From: Hungatella sp. UBA3048 | Lineage (GTDB): Bacteria; Bacillota; Clostridia; Lachnospirales; Lachnospiraceae | Direction: 5' to 3' | Assembly: GCA_002367105.1 (NCBI GenBank) | Contig: DFCS01000008.1 | Location: 1 to 64,000, forward strand | Length of the DNA: 64,000 bases | Shown here: in pieces, positions 31,774 through 40,388 of the stretch | Position numbering within the stretch: the stretch's first letter is position 1 | Layout: every line of letters starts with the position of its first letter | The notes under the pieces: generated by a model | What the model was told of the DNA's origin: nothing | The model's database searches: none | The model's input: the letters and a program-made list of their open reading frames with translations, nothing else | Translations under genes and position numbers: made by a program

Positions 31774-32520
31774 TCAGGGAAGGGCAAAAACCAGTGCTCC
31801 GCCAATGGCGTTGCCGATAAAGACAAACACCGTATTTAGCAGGTAATTAATCCACGTAATCGAAGACTCACCGGAAAAGATCGCCGCAGGAATGACAAAA
31901 GCATTTGCCACCACATGCTGAAATCCCAAGACCACAAAAATCATGATAGGGAACCACATTCCCGCCATCTTTGCGGTAAAACTCTTGGCGCTGGTCGCAA
32001 ACCATACAGCCATGCAGACAAAGATGTTGCAGCCGATAGCAGAAACCAGTGCCACCATAGGCGGATCGCTGATCTTTGAGTTGGCTACGGCCATGGTTTT
32101 GGCCAAAAAGGCTCCTTCCGTCAGTCCTACAAAATGCCCGAAGGAGTAGGCGACGATTATGCTTCCAACCATATTTCCTGCCATGACCACCACCCAGTTA
32201 TAGGTTAAATCCCAAAACGAGATCTTTTTCTGGAACAAGCCGATGGCCATGGTCATCATATTTCCGGTGGCTAATTCTCCCCCAACCAGCACAATCGCCA
32301 TGAGCCCCATGGGGAAAAGGCAGCCTCCGAGAAATGTTGCAAAGCTCCCCCACTGGGCAGGCATTGTTCCCTGTACACGGATGCAGGCTAAAAAGCCTTC
32401 TGCGATAAATGAACCGCCAAGAATAGAAAGTAAAAACAATTTCATAAAAGACAACTTCTTTTTTATTTGGGCCTTATCCCCCAAAATATCCAAAACTTCT
32501 GCCGGACTAAAAAATCCCAT
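31774..32520 (-). CDS. Formate/nitrite channel family protein (FocA type)
   Basis: The 248-residue membrane protein has about six helices and FNT-family blocks: FIAEGFLACIRVQG, LVGGELATGNMM, FVGLTEGAF and GFQHVVANAFVIP. It transports formate or a related small anion across the cytoplasmic membrane. GGGGGG precedes the ATG. It sits between mobA and moeA, and molybdopterin serves formate dehydrogenases, which fits a formate channel. Its 3' end abuts the truncated moeA. Confidence 0.9.
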   Translation of the reverse strand: MGFFSPAEVLDILGDKAQIKKKLSFMKLFLLSILGGSFIAEGFLACIRVQGTMPAQWGSFATFLGGCLFPMGLMAIVLVGGELATGNMMTMAIGLFQKKISFWDLTYNWVVVMAGNMVGSIIVAYSFGHFVGLTEGAFLAKTMAVANSKISDPPMVALVSAIGCNIFVCMAVWFATSAKSFTAKMAGMWFPIMIFVVLGFQHVVANAFVIPAAIFSGESSITWINYLLNTVFVFIGNAIGGALVFALP

Positions 32521-32542
32521 TTTCCCCCCTATGTAACTTCAT

Positions 32543-33199
32543 TCATTTTTTTGCTGTTTTATGGTTCCAGTTTTGTACATCTTCCGTTGTGTTTAAATTT
32601 ACGATATCGTTCATTTCCGCATCGCTTAAGCAATACAGCCCCACTTTCAGGACCGGAAAAGCACTGCGAGGCTTGAGCTCTCCTGCCTCCATTTGCTTTT
32701 TAAAAACAGGAAGGCAGGACTTATGGTAAAAGGCAAACAAAGGCTCTAATTTCCCCTGATGACTGCAAACCAATACCTGGTCCTCTTCCAGCTTCCGGTA
32801 CATCCGTCCGATTAGACCAGTATCCGGTAAAGGCATATCACAGGCCATAATAAAAACATATTCCGTCTGAACCTGTTCTAAAGCAGTACTTATCCCGCCC
32901 ATGGGACCCTTTTCCATGTAGTGATCCTCTATTATGCGAAACTCTGTAAAATCGGTCCGGCCGGCAAACTTGGCTTTTGTATTGCTTACCAGAACCACCT
33001 GTTCAAACAGACTTTGCAGCTTCCCCGCTGTCTGCAGCAGCAAATACTGCTCGTCATCCATCAAAAATGCTTTGTCAAAACCCATTCTCCGGCTTTTTCC
33101 TCCGCATAAAATGGCGGCTGTTACATTTTCGATTTTTTTATCTGCACTTTTGAAAGAAATCACCTCCTGTTTTTGTTTTTTATGAAACTCACCTGACAT
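32543..33199 (-). CDS. mobA: Molybdenum cofactor guanylyltransferase MobA-like
   Basis: The nucleotidyltransferase core is present: AAILCGGKSRRMGFDKAFL (about residues 29-47), KGPMGGISTALE and the metal site MACDMPLP. It attaches GMP to molybdopterin. The ATG at 33199 has only a weak AGG upstream, while a strong AGGAGGTG occurs inside the frame about 35 bp downstream with no canonical start codon after it. The first about 20 residues may therefore be untranslated or recently acquired. It is followed by the formate channel gene 22 bp later. Confidence 0.85.
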   Translation of the reverse strand: MSGEFHKKQKQEVISFKSADKKIENVTAAILCGGKSRRMGFDKAFLMDDEQYLLLQTAGKLQSLFEQVVLVSNTKAKFAGRTDFTEFRIIEDHYMEKGPMGGISTALEQVQTEYVFIMACDMPLPDTGLIGRMYRKLEEDQVLVCSHQGKLEPLFAFYHKSCLPVFKKQMEAGELKPRSAFPVLKVGLYCLSDAEMNDIVNLNTTEDVQNWNHKTAKK

Positions 33200-33357
33200 T
33201 GATACCTAAAAAAACTTCCAATATAAAGCCTACCGCTGAGGCAGTGATGGAGTTTGCAGATGTGATTCTTCCACAAGATGAAGTGTGCTTTGAGAATTTT
33301 GTTCAGGGGGAATTGTATCAGAGATTAAAATGGATTTTTTCAGAACCAAACCAATAA
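33199..33357 (+). pseudogene. Unrecognised coding remnant (C-terminal fragment)
   Basis: An open plus-strand frame ends in VILPQDEVCFENFVQGELY and a short tail at stop 33355-33357, then a strong terminator. It reads like the C-terminus of a real protein, but upstream it abuts mobA's 5' end. Only a TTG (33199) or an internal ATG (33247, 36 codons) could start it, both without ribosome sites. This looks like a gene whose 5' part was deleted. I do not recognise the family. Confidence 0.4.
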
Positions 33358-33361
33358 AATG

Positions 33362-33389
33362 AGAGCCGGGCTTTAAAAAGCCCGGCTCT
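33362..33389. terminator. Strong hairpin after the coding remnant
   Basis: AGAGCCGGGCTTT and AAAGCCCGGCTCT pair perfectly around two bases; flanks are A/T-rich. Confidence 0.8.
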
Positions 33390-33468
33390 TAAACGTTTTA
33401 AATCGAGACCAGCCATAAAACAAGGCTCCAAGTCCCTACTTCTCTTAATTTTTCTAATATTATTAATG

Positions 33469-34203
33469 TTATTCAAGCAACTCAGAAATCATCTTTTTAT
33501 AGTTATTTGTAAAAGCTTTTGTAATAATGTAATGTTCCGTTTCTTCAAGTTTAACAGTTTTAAACCCCTTATCATCAATTTGGTATATGGTTGCATTGGG
33601 GAATGCCATTAAAATAGGAGAATGTGTTGCAATGATAAATTGTGAATTTCTCTCAACCAATTGATCGATTAAGCAAATCAGGCTCATCTGTCTGGAAGGT
33701 GAAAGTGCTGCTTCCGGTTCATCCAAAATGTAAAGTCCATCTCCGCCAAATCGATTCTTTATTAACGAAAGAAAACCTTCTCCATGGGACTGTTTATGCA
33801 AAGATATTCCTCCATAACTATCTAATAACTGAACATCGCTGTCAAGCTCATCAATATTTGTAGATACATTATAAAAGCTCTCTGCCCGGTAAAAGAAACC
33901 ATCTTTTGCTTTAACATGGCTTTTTGATAAAATTAAATAATCTGATAATTGTGAATGTGTATCTCTCGTCGAGAAATTAAAGTTTCTTGTACCACCTTCC
34001 GGATTAAATCCAGAAGCAATGGCCAGGCTTTCTAAAAGAGTAGACTTACCCACTCCATTCTCACCAACAAAAAAAGTGACATTTGAAGAAAATTTCAATT
34101 CTTTTTGTTCGATTAATTGTTTTATTACAGGTATATTAAACTCATATTCAGAATCATTATACGCCTTTTTCTTGTTAAAATAAACAGATTTAATGTATAT
34201 CAT
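33469..34203 (-). CDS. AAA/ABC-type ATPase of unknown role
   Basis: The 244-residue protein is a soluble ABC-fold ATPase: Walker A GENGVGKST (about residues 48-56), signature SHGEGFLSL, Walker B LYILDEPEAAL and switch His in ATHSP. It resembles COG3910-like predicted ATPases. No permease, nuclease or toxin partner is adjacent. Codons are clearly more AT-rich than in neighbouring genes, suggesting horizontal transfer. The ATG at 34203 follows AGGTGAG. Such stand-alone ATPases occur in defence islands, but nothing here proves that role. Confidence 0.8.
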   Translation of the reverse strand: MIYIKSVYFNKKKAYNDSEYEFNIPVIKQLIEQKELKFSSNVTFFVGENGVGKSTLLESLAIASGFNPEGGTRNFNFSTRDTHSQLSDYLILSKSHVKAKDGFFYRAESFYNVSTNIDELDSDVQLLDSYGGISLHKQSHGEGFLSLIKNRFGGDGLYILDEPEAALSPSRQMSLICLIDQLVERNSQFIIATHSPILMAFPNATIYQIDDKGFKTVKLEETEHYIITKAFTNNYKKMISELLE

Positions 34204-34241
34204 AATCAACTCACCTATATCGAAATAGAATAACCAATCCC

Positions 34242-34275
34242 GAAAAAGGGGAAATCAACTCCCTGATTTCCCCTT
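34242..34275 (-). terminator. Terminator after the small Arg-rich membrane protein gene
   Basis: AAGGGGAAATCA (34246-34257) pairs perfectly with TGATTTCCCCTT (34264-34275), followed on the minus strand by TTTTT. Confidence 0.88.
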
Positions 34276-34279
34276 CCCT

Positions 34280-34519
34280 TTAATGCGACTCCCCCATGGT
34301 TTCCGGTGCCACTGCCCGGCTTGTTTCCAAAGGAGAATCAGAGGTCTTACTTCCCTCCCAGTACCGGTAACCAAACACGCCCCCAACCGTCAGGCAGACC
34401 AGCAGAAACAAGGCAAGCAGAAACCGCAAAACACCTATAAATATCTCCCGTCCCCGGTTTCTTCTGCGCCTGCGGCTTCGGCTGCGTCCTCTCATCCTAT
34501 CATATTCTTCCGGTTTCAT
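34280..34519 (-). CDS. Small Arg-rich single-pass membrane protein
   Basis: The 79-residue protein has a highly basic N-terminus (RGRSRSRRRRRNRGR), one membrane helix (about residues 27-50) and a short Ser/Glu-rich outer tail. GGGGA precedes the ATG and a strong terminator follows. It lies after the PrsA-like gene. No known family. Confidence 0.65.
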   Translation of the reverse strand: MKPEEYDRMRGRSRSRRRRRNRGREIFIGVLRFLLALFLLVCLTVGGVFGYRYWEGSKTSDSPLETSRAVAPETMGESH

Positions 34520-34548
34520 CTGTAGTTTTCCCCATCCTTCCCCTATGG

Positions 34549-35520
34549 TTAGTCAGAAAAATACTTCTTATAGATTTCAAAAAAGTTCGTGGTAGTTGTC
34601 TTGTCATCTTTGGAGAATTTTACATCTTTCCATATCTCATTGCTGAAAGTAATCGGATTATCTTTCTTAAACTGGGAATAGATCTGGTCAAAGGCTTCCT
34701 TTTTCCGTTTGCGGTACAGCCCGGCTTTCCTCTCCTGGGTGGCATCCTGATCATAATCATTTACACACCGGATAATATAATATTTGCCATTATCCTCCAC
34801 CACCTGACTGATCTGACCTGCAGAAAGAGAAAAGGCAGCATCTTCATAGGGGCCTGGATTCTCCCCTCTGCCGATTTTGTATGTGGTAACAGGATTCTCT
34901 GAATATTCCCTGGCAAGTACAGAAAAATCAGCCTCCTCGGCTTCTGCCTTTAAAAGCACAGTTGAAGCTGCATCCACATCAGACATAACGATCTGATCCA
35001 CCTGGATTACTTTGGCTTCGCTGTCGCTGATCTCCAGATTCATATCCTTTGTCAGTTCATCCACTACCTTATTGGACAGGTAATATTCCTCATACATCGT
35101 CCGCACATCCGTTTCTGAGGTTCCCATATAAGAGATATCTTCCTTTGTCAGGGAAGAAAAGTATTCTTCCGAAGCTTTACGGACTTCTTCCTTTTCCCCA
35201 CTTGTCAGGGTAACTCCCTTATTTTTAGCCAGGAGATTCATCATTTTCATTTCCTGAAGAAATTCCTTTACCTGATCCACCAGATAGGTTTCAAAGGTCT
35301 GACCGCCTGGTAAGTCCACTCCCCAGATCTGATTGGTATAAATCTGCTGATAACGGTTCCTCTCCGTAGCCACGATCACCATGGATTGGGACAGCGTATA
35401 CGCCTTTGCCTCCAAAGATTCAGAAACAAGGGGGATATTAGCCCTGCACCCGGACAGCAGGGCAATTGCCGCTGCAGCAGCCAGAAGGACTTTTCCCATA
35501 ATCTTAAATTGACCTTTCAT
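34549..35520 (-). CDS. Peptidyl-prolyl isomerase lipoprotein (PrsA/SurA-like)
   Basis: The signal peptide ends in lipobox LSGC (Cys25). A SurA_N-like helical region (about residues 50-170) precedes a parvulin domain (about 175-275: DQIVMSDVDAASTVLLKAEAEEADFSVLAREYSE region, GENPGPYEDAAFSLSAGQIS in parts). It would assist folding of exported proteins at the outer membrane face. The ATG at 35520 follows AAAGAGGG. It comes 23 bp after the HAD gene in a maf-HAD-PPIase operon. Confidence 0.88.
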   Translation of the reverse strand: MKGQFKIMGKVLLAAAAAIALLSGCRANIPLVSESLEAKAYTLSQSMVIVATERNRYQQIYTNQIWGVDLPGGQTFETYLVDQVKEFLQEMKMMNLLAKNKGVTLTSGEKEEVRKASEEYFSSLTKEDISYMGTSETDVRTMYEEYYLSNKVVDELTKDMNLEISDSEAKVIQVDQIVMSDVDAASTVLLKAEAEEADFSVLAREYSENPVTTYKIGRGENPGPYEDAAFSLSAGQISQVVEDNGKYYIIRCVNDYDQDATQERKAGLYRKRKKEAFDQIYSQFKKDNPITFSNEIWKDVKFSKDDKTTTTNFFEIYKKYFSD

Positions 35521-35543
35521 GAGCATCCCTCTTTTCACGCTGC

Positions 35544-36326
35544 TTAAAGCAGCTTCAGTATTTTCAGGACCCCGTCGTTTACATTCGTGTCCGTCCGAAA
35601 TCTGGCTGCCGCCTTTACCTCTTCCCTGGCGTTTCCTACGGCAAAGCTGTAATATGCCTGCTTTAACATCTCAATGTCATTTAACTGGTCGCCAAATGCC
35701 ATAGTCTCCTCTGGCTTGATCCCAAGACTGTCCTGAAGAAGCTTCACCGCCTGCCCTTTGTTAATTCCCGGTCTCATACAGTCCAGCCACATATCTCCTG
35801 CTATGGTCATCTTAAGGCGGTCCGCATATTTTTGCCGCAAGGTTCTGGTATGGGCCTCCACATCGGTCTTGCGGTACACGGAGACCTTGATGAATTCAGA
35901 TTCCACCTTAGTTAAATCCTTTACCTGCTTCACATGAAACTTGTAGCCGTTTATCATCCAGTCCAGGAATTCCTGGTTGTCTGTCTCTGTATAAATCACA
36001 TCGGGTCCGCAGATCATGATATCAAGTCCAGCCATATTCCTCACATCCTGTACCATATCCATAACCGTCTTACGCTCAATGGGGTTGACGTACAGGCTTC
36101 TGCCATGGCAGCCCACATAGGCGCCGTTATCTGAAAGATAGAATACCTTTTCCTTGATGGGTTCAAATATGGATTCAATGCTGAGCCACTGGCGTCCGCT
36201 GGCCGCGGCGAACTGGATCCCCTTTTCCCGCAGCTTTAAAATAACATCATAAAGCTCAGGATTCAGCTCGTTTCCTCCATCCGGCACAAGAGTTCCGTCA
36301 ATATCCGATGCAATCAGTTTAATCAT
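35544..36326 (-). CDS. Cof-type HAD-family phosphatase
   Basis: HAD motif I is ASDIDGTLVP, motif II AASGRQW, and motif III/IV lies in MAFGDQLNDIEML. The C2-type cap is between them. The 260-residue protein would dephosphorylate sugar phosphates, FMN or similar small molecules in the cytosol. Its ATG overlaps the maf stop by four bases (ATGA), indicating coupling. Confidence 0.93.
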   Translation of the reverse strand: MIKLIASDIDGTLVPDGGNELNPELYDVILKLREKGIQFAAASGRQWLSIESIFEPIKEKVFYLSDNGAYVGCHGRSLYVNPIERKTVMDMVQDVRNMAGLDIMICGPDVIYTETDNQEFLDWMINGYKFHVKQVKDLTKVESEFIKVSVYRKTDVEAHTRTLRQKYADRLKMTIAGDMWLDCMRPGINKGQAVKLLQDSLGIKPEETMAFGDQLNDIEMLKQAYYSFAVGNAREEVKAAARFRTDTNVNDGVLKILKLL

Positions 36327-36919
36327 TCCTTATCCTCCTGTTCAAGCATCTGCTTTATCTCCTGGTACACACGTCCTACAGGCAATCCTACTACATTATT
36401 ATAATCGCCGTCAATCCCTTTAATAAAAGCTGCGAATTTTCCCTGTATCCCATAGGCCCCGGCTTTGTCCATAGGATCTGCACTGTCTGCATAGGCCCTT
36501 ATCTCCCCGTCAGACATGGGATAGAGATGAACATCGGTCTTTTCCACAAATGTCCTGACTTTATTTCCACTTTTTCCACAATAAACCAGGGTGACCCCTG
36601 TGTATACCTGATGGGTCCTTCCTTCCATCAGGGAGATCATCCGGTAAGCGTCCTCGTGGCTGACCGGCTTTCCCAGAATCTTACCGCCTGCTGCAACTAC
36701 AGTGTCCGCTCCGATGACATAAGTCCCCGGCTGCCTGCGGCTGGCCACATCAACTGCCTTCTGGCGGGACAGCTCCATCACCGCCTCCTCGGGCACGTTT
36801 GTGGTAATCTTCTCCTCTAAGGTGCTGGGCACGATTTCCGGCGTTATTCCGATCTGAGCCAGAAGCTCTTTCCTTCTTGGTGAAGCGGAAGCCAATACAA
36901 GCCTTTCTATCTTATTCAT
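36323..36919 (-). CDS. maf: Maf family nucleoside triphosphate pyrophosphatase
   Basis: The 198-residue protein has the Maf N-terminus LVLASASPRRKELL, the catalytic GADTVVAAGGKILGKP and the C-terminal GIQGKFAAFIKGIDGDYNNVVGLPV pattern in parts. Maf proteins hydrolyse dTTP/UTP or modified nucleotides to the monophosphate. GGAGG precedes the ATG. It is first of the maf-HAD-PPIase operon. Confidence 0.95.
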   Translation of the reverse strand: MNKIERLVLASASPRRKELLAQIGITPEIVPSTLEEKITTNVPEEAVMELSRQKAVDVASRRQPGTYVIGADTVVAAGGKILGKPVSHEDAYRMISLMEGRTHQVYTGVTLVYCGKSGNKVRTFVEKTDVHLYPMSDGEIRAYADSADPMDKAGAYGIQGKFAAFIKGIDGDYNNVVGLPVGRVYQEIKQMLEQEDKE

Positions 36920-36958
36920 CCCTAACCTCCATGCTACTCTTTCTGATTTTATAATAGA

Positions 36959-36976
36959 ATAGACGCAAGCGTCTAT
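36959..36976. promoter_or_regulatory. 18-bp palindrome upstream of maf
   Basis: ATAGACGC and GCGTCTAT are perfect 8-bp arms around AA, about 40 bp before the maf start codon. I do not recognise it as a known operator. Confidence 0.4.
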
Positions 36977-37037
36977 GATTGTACTGCATTTGCCAAATGT
37001 TGCGATTGCGAATCATTGCTTTTATGGGATAAAATAG

Positions 37038-37068
37038 CAAATAAGCGGGACCCATATCGAATCCCGCC
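37038..37068 (-). terminator. Probable terminator after the CmpB-like permease gene
   Basis: GCGGGA (37045-37050) pairs with TCCCGC (37062-37067), followed by T-rich sequence on the minus strand. The stem is short. Confidence 0.5.
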
Positions 37069-37073
37069 AATCA

Positions 37074-37637
37074 TCAATAAACTTTCAATCGTCCGACCAT
37101 GGACGTCTCATCATCGTCATAGTCACTTCGAAGCTGTATCCTCATGGTGTATATAAAATCTGCCATATAAAAAATCAAAAGGCCCATTGCCACCAGTCGT
37201 TCAAAATCCTCCGGAATCAGCCCTGCCATCTGATTGACAAATCCGTTTAGGAATCGGAAATAAAAAATCCCCAAAAATCCCCATGCAATACTGCTTTCCA
37301 GACAGATGATCCCTTTGTAATTAAACAGCTTCCGGCTGTAATCCCACCAGAAGGAACCGAACAGCCTTATCATCATGTGAGCTGTTAAAAGCTCCATAAA
37401 GGTTGCCATAGCCATGGAGGCGAAATAAAGATGAACCGGATTGCCTGCAAGAGGCTTAAGCAGGATCATCGCTCCCGTGGCACCAAATCCATAGATGATA
37501 CAGAAAGGTCCATGTCCAAATCCACGATTCAGCACAGGCCTTTTATTCTCATAACTGAGTACGGAACATTCAAGAAGGTATCCAAGAAAACTGAACAGGA
37601 AAAAACAGTTTATCCTATGATAAATTGACATATCCAT
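37074..37637 (-). CDS. Putative ABC transporter permease (CmpB family membrane protein)
   Basis: The 187-residue protein has four to five membrane helices and the family pattern FLFSFLGYLLECSVLSYENKR, NRGFGHGPFCIIYGFGA and the long central block with YKGIICLESSIAWGFLG, in pieces (PF06541). Despite the name, no ATPase is linked. GGAGG sits 4 bp before the first ATG and 10 bp before a second one at 37631, so either may be used. Function unknown. Confidence 0.8.
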   Translation of the reverse strand: MDMSIYHRINCFFLFSFLGYLLECSVLSYENKRPVLNRGFGHGPFCIIYGFGATGAMILLKPLAGNPVHLYFASMAMATFMELLTAHMMIRLFGSFWWDYSRKLFNYKGIICLESSIAWGFLGIFYFRFLNGFVNQMAGLIPEDFERLVAMGLLIFYMADFIYTMRIQLRSDYDDDETSMVGRLKVY

Positions 37638-37766
37638 TTTACCTCCAATTTTAACAATTTTTGAACTTGTTAAAGTATATAATGGATATCTTAAGAAATC
37701 AAGGACTATTTTCTTACGATTCCCAGAAAATTTTCTTCTTTATTCCCATAGATGCAAGGTATTTGA

Positions 37767-38225
37767 CTAATAGTACTGAGAGATAAACAGCGCCAGTAAG
37801 ATTCCTAAAATTGCACCTGCAGCCACCTGAAGCGGAGTATGTCCCACATATTCCTTTAATCGTTCCTGTAATATCTCTCCGCTAAGCTCAAATGGATTTT
37901 CCAGGAGGATGCTGTTTAACAGCTTGGCCTGTTTTCCGGTTTCCCTGCGAACTCCCATTGCATCATACATGACAATCATGGATAGGACAAAGCAGACCGC
38001 AAACTCAAAAGAACCGACGCCATAGCGGTAAATGGCGGCGGTCGTCAACGCACATACCGTAGAGGAATGGAAACTGGGCATCCCCCCAGACCCCACAAGC
38101 CTCTCCGGATTAAAGTTTTTGTTAAGGGCCAGGTCAATGATCGTTTTTAAAACCTGTGCAACCAGCCAACCGGCAACTGCAGTAATCAAAACCTGATTCC
38201 CAAGTATATCTTCCCAAAATGTCAT
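37767..38225 (-). CDS. Divergent PAP2 family protein (YuiD-like)
   Basis: The 152-residue membrane protein has SGGMPSFHSSTVCAL (phosphatase signature half), YDAMGVRRETGKQAKLLN and the C-terminal LKEYVGHTPLQVAAGAILG block of the divergent PAP2 (DUF212) family. It may act on lipid phosphates. ACGGAGG precedes the ATG at 38225. It starts 13 bp after the HD gene and is co-transcribed with it. Confidence 0.88.
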   Translation of the reverse strand: MTFWEDILGNQVLITAVAGWLVAQVLKTIIDLALNKNFNPERLVGSGGMPSFHSSTVCALTTAAIYRYGVGSFEFAVCFVLSMIVMYDAMGVRRETGKQAKLLNSILLENPFELSGEILQERLKEYVGHTPLQVAAGAILGILLALFISQYY

Positions 38226-38238
38226 GGTTTCCTCCGTA

Positions 38239-38799
38239 TTATGCAGCGCTCTTCTTTCCAAATCCGAATAAGATCCAACGCTTGATCCTGGCCATTGTTT
38301 CAATCAGTCCGCAAAATTTATCCGAATAAATGATCACCATTCCCTCCCGGCTCTTTGGGGGGATGGGGGTCAGCGGCCACATATGGCGTAAAATCATATT
38401 TTTTTCTTTTTCTGTTAAATCAAAATATTTTACTGCATTATTGAGTGCAGTGCGGGGATGAGTAAAACCATGGAAATGTTCCCCCGTTTCCTTAGCATGG
38501 GTATGCCAATCATACAAAAACAAATCATGAAGGAGACCTGCCCTTGCGACCTCTGCATAATCCCAGCCCATCTTCCTGCAAATACAGTAGCCCATATAGG
38601 ACACCTTAATGCAATGAGCCTTGCAGCTTGTGTCTCCATGCTGCATATAATTTTCCATGGACTGGAATACCGGACTATCTATAATGTCCCTGACGCAGTC
38701 CATATAATCTGTATCTTCACAATAATCTTCCCGTTCTACCCAGGAAGAATCTTCTGCCCATCGAATTGCTTCTTCTTTTTCTTCTCGGGTTAAATGCAT
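38239..38799 (-). CDS. HD-domain phosphohydrolase
   Basis: The 186-residue protein has an HD domain with conserved ligands in THC-like KAHCIKVSYMGYCICRK, GLLHDLFLYDWH and HPRTALNNAVKYF. Such proteins hydrolyse phosphodiesters or nucleotides. The ATG at 38799 has AAGG at usable spacing; the ATG 9 bp upstream does not. It shares a transcript with the PAP2 gene and follows glgA by 46 bp. Confidence 0.85.
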   Translation of the reverse strand: MHLTREEKEEAIRWAEDSSWVEREDYCEDTDYMDCVRDIIDSPVFQSMENYMQHGDTSCKAHCIKVSYMGYCICRKMGWDYAEVARAGLLHDLFLYDWHTHAKETGEHFHGFTHPRTALNNAVKYFDLTEKEKNMILRHMWPLTPIPPKSREGMVIIYSDKFCGLIETMARIKRWILFGFGKKSAA

Positions 38800-38845
38800 G
38801 CTGTCCATCCTTATTCAAACGCTTCTTTCCTGATCCATGGCCGGC

Positions 38846-40291
38846 TTAATCGCCAATCAGCCAATCATAAAGTTCCTGATATTTCATGGCTGAAGTTTTC
38901 CATGAGTAATCCTTTGCCATGGCGCGGTCTATGATCTTGTTCCACTCACGCTTCTTATCGTAGTAGACCCCCTCCGCGTACCGGATAATCCCTAACATCT
39001 CGTGAGCATTATAATTAGAGAACGAGAAACCGGTTCCCCGGTTCTCATATTCATTATACGGCTCAACCGTATCTTTTAAACCACCGGTTTCCCGTACAAT
39101 GGGTACGGTGCCGTACCGGAGAGCCATAAGCTGGCTCAGTCCGCATGGTTCAAATAGGGACGGCATAAGGAACGCATCACAAGCGGCGTAAATCTTATGG
39201 GACATTGCCTCTGAATAATAGATATTGGCGGAAACCTTATCCTGGTATTTCCACGCATAATGGCGGAACATATTCTCATACCGTTCTTCTCCGGTACCAA
39301 GGACTACCAGCTGGATATCATCACCGCACAGCTCATCAATGACACACTGGATTAAATCCAGTCCCTTCTGGTCTGTCAGTCTGGAAACAATACCGATTAC
39401 AAACTTCTTCTCATCCTGATTCAGTCCAAGCTCCTGCTGCAAAGCCCGCTTGTTCTTCACCTTTTCCTTGCGGAAATTTCTTAAATTATAATTCTTTTCA
39501 ATATGCGGATCGGTTTCCGGATCAAACTCCTCATAATCAATACCATTGACAATTCCCCGGAGACTGCCTGCACGTGCACGCATCAGGCCATCAAGCCCTT
39601 CCCCGTAAAACGGCATCTTTATTTCTTCCGCATAGGTATCGCTGACCGTAGTTATGGCATCGGCATAAACAATACCGCCCTTTAACAGGTTGCCATCTTT
39701 ATATGCTTCCAGCTTATCCGGAGTAAAATAATAATCCGGCAGGCAGGTAAGCTTCTGTATCGTCTTTACATCCCATACGCCCTGGAACTTTAAATTGTGA
39801 ATCGTGATTACGGACTTCATGTTCCTGAAAAAGTCTCCATCATGAAACCGGTCCTTTAATAAAACAGGAATAAGGGCGGTCTGCCAGTCATGACAGTGAA
39901 TCACATCCGGCTGGAATCCGATAACCGGAAGTGCTGACAAGGCTGCTCTGGAGAAAAAGCAAAACTTTTCCAGGTCATGATACCAGTCCCCATAGGGCTT
40001 GGAACCATTGTAATATTCTTCGTTATCAATAAAGTAAAAGGTAATGCCTTCATGAACATACTGAAGAATTCCCACATACCTGTTCTCGCCCAGATAGTCC
40101 ATATAAAAATGGTCTATATAGGTCATCTGGTTCCTCAGTTCTTCTTTGATACATAGGTATTTGGGAATCATGACTCTTACATCGAAATACTCTTTATCGA
40201 AACACTTGGGAAGGGATCCCACTACATCTGCGAGACCACCTGTTTTAATAAAAGGTACTGCCTCTGATGCAACGAATAAAATCTTCTTCAT
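38846..40291 (-). CDS. glgA: Glycogen synthase (ADP-glucose)
   Basis: The 481-residue GT5 enzyme has KTGGLADVVGSLP at the N-terminus (ADP-glucose site), the central IHNLKFQG and the E-X7-E region LFEPCGLSQLMALRYGTVPIVRETGGL. It extends alpha-1,4-glucan chains from ADP-glucose in the cytosol. GGGAGG precedes the ATG. No other glg genes are near; its neighbour upstream is spo0A. Clostridia commonly store glucan before sporulation, so the placement may be meaningful. Confidence 0.96.
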   Translation of the reverse strand: MKKILFVASEAVPFIKTGGLADVVGSLPKCFDKEYFDVRVMIPKYLCIKEELRNQMTYIDHFYMDYLGENRYVGILQYVHEGITFYFIDNEEYYNGSKPYGDWYHDLEKFCFFSRAALSALPVIGFQPDVIHCHDWQTALIPVLLKDRFHDGDFFRNMKSVITIHNLKFQGVWDVKTIQKLTCLPDYYFTPDKLEAYKDGNLLKGGIVYADAITTVSDTYAEEIKMPFYGEGLDGLMRARAGSLRGIVNGIDYEEFDPETDPHIEKNYNLRNFRKEKVKNKRALQQELGLNQDEKKFVIGIVSRLTDQKGLDLIQCVIDELCGDDIQLVVLGTGEERYENMFRHYAWKYQDKVSANIYYSEAMSHKIYAACDAFLMPSLFEPCGLSQLMALRYGTVPIVRETGGLKDTVEPYNEYENRGTGFSFSNYNAHEMLGIIRYAEGVYYDKKREWNKIIDRAMAKDYSWKTSAMKYQELYDWLIGD

Positions 40292-40388
40292 CCAAAAACC
40301 TCCCTTATCCTTTTCCCACTGGGGTATAGTCGATTTTTATTTAGTATACTGCATTTTAAAGAAATAAGGAAGTATCAAAAGTTACAAA

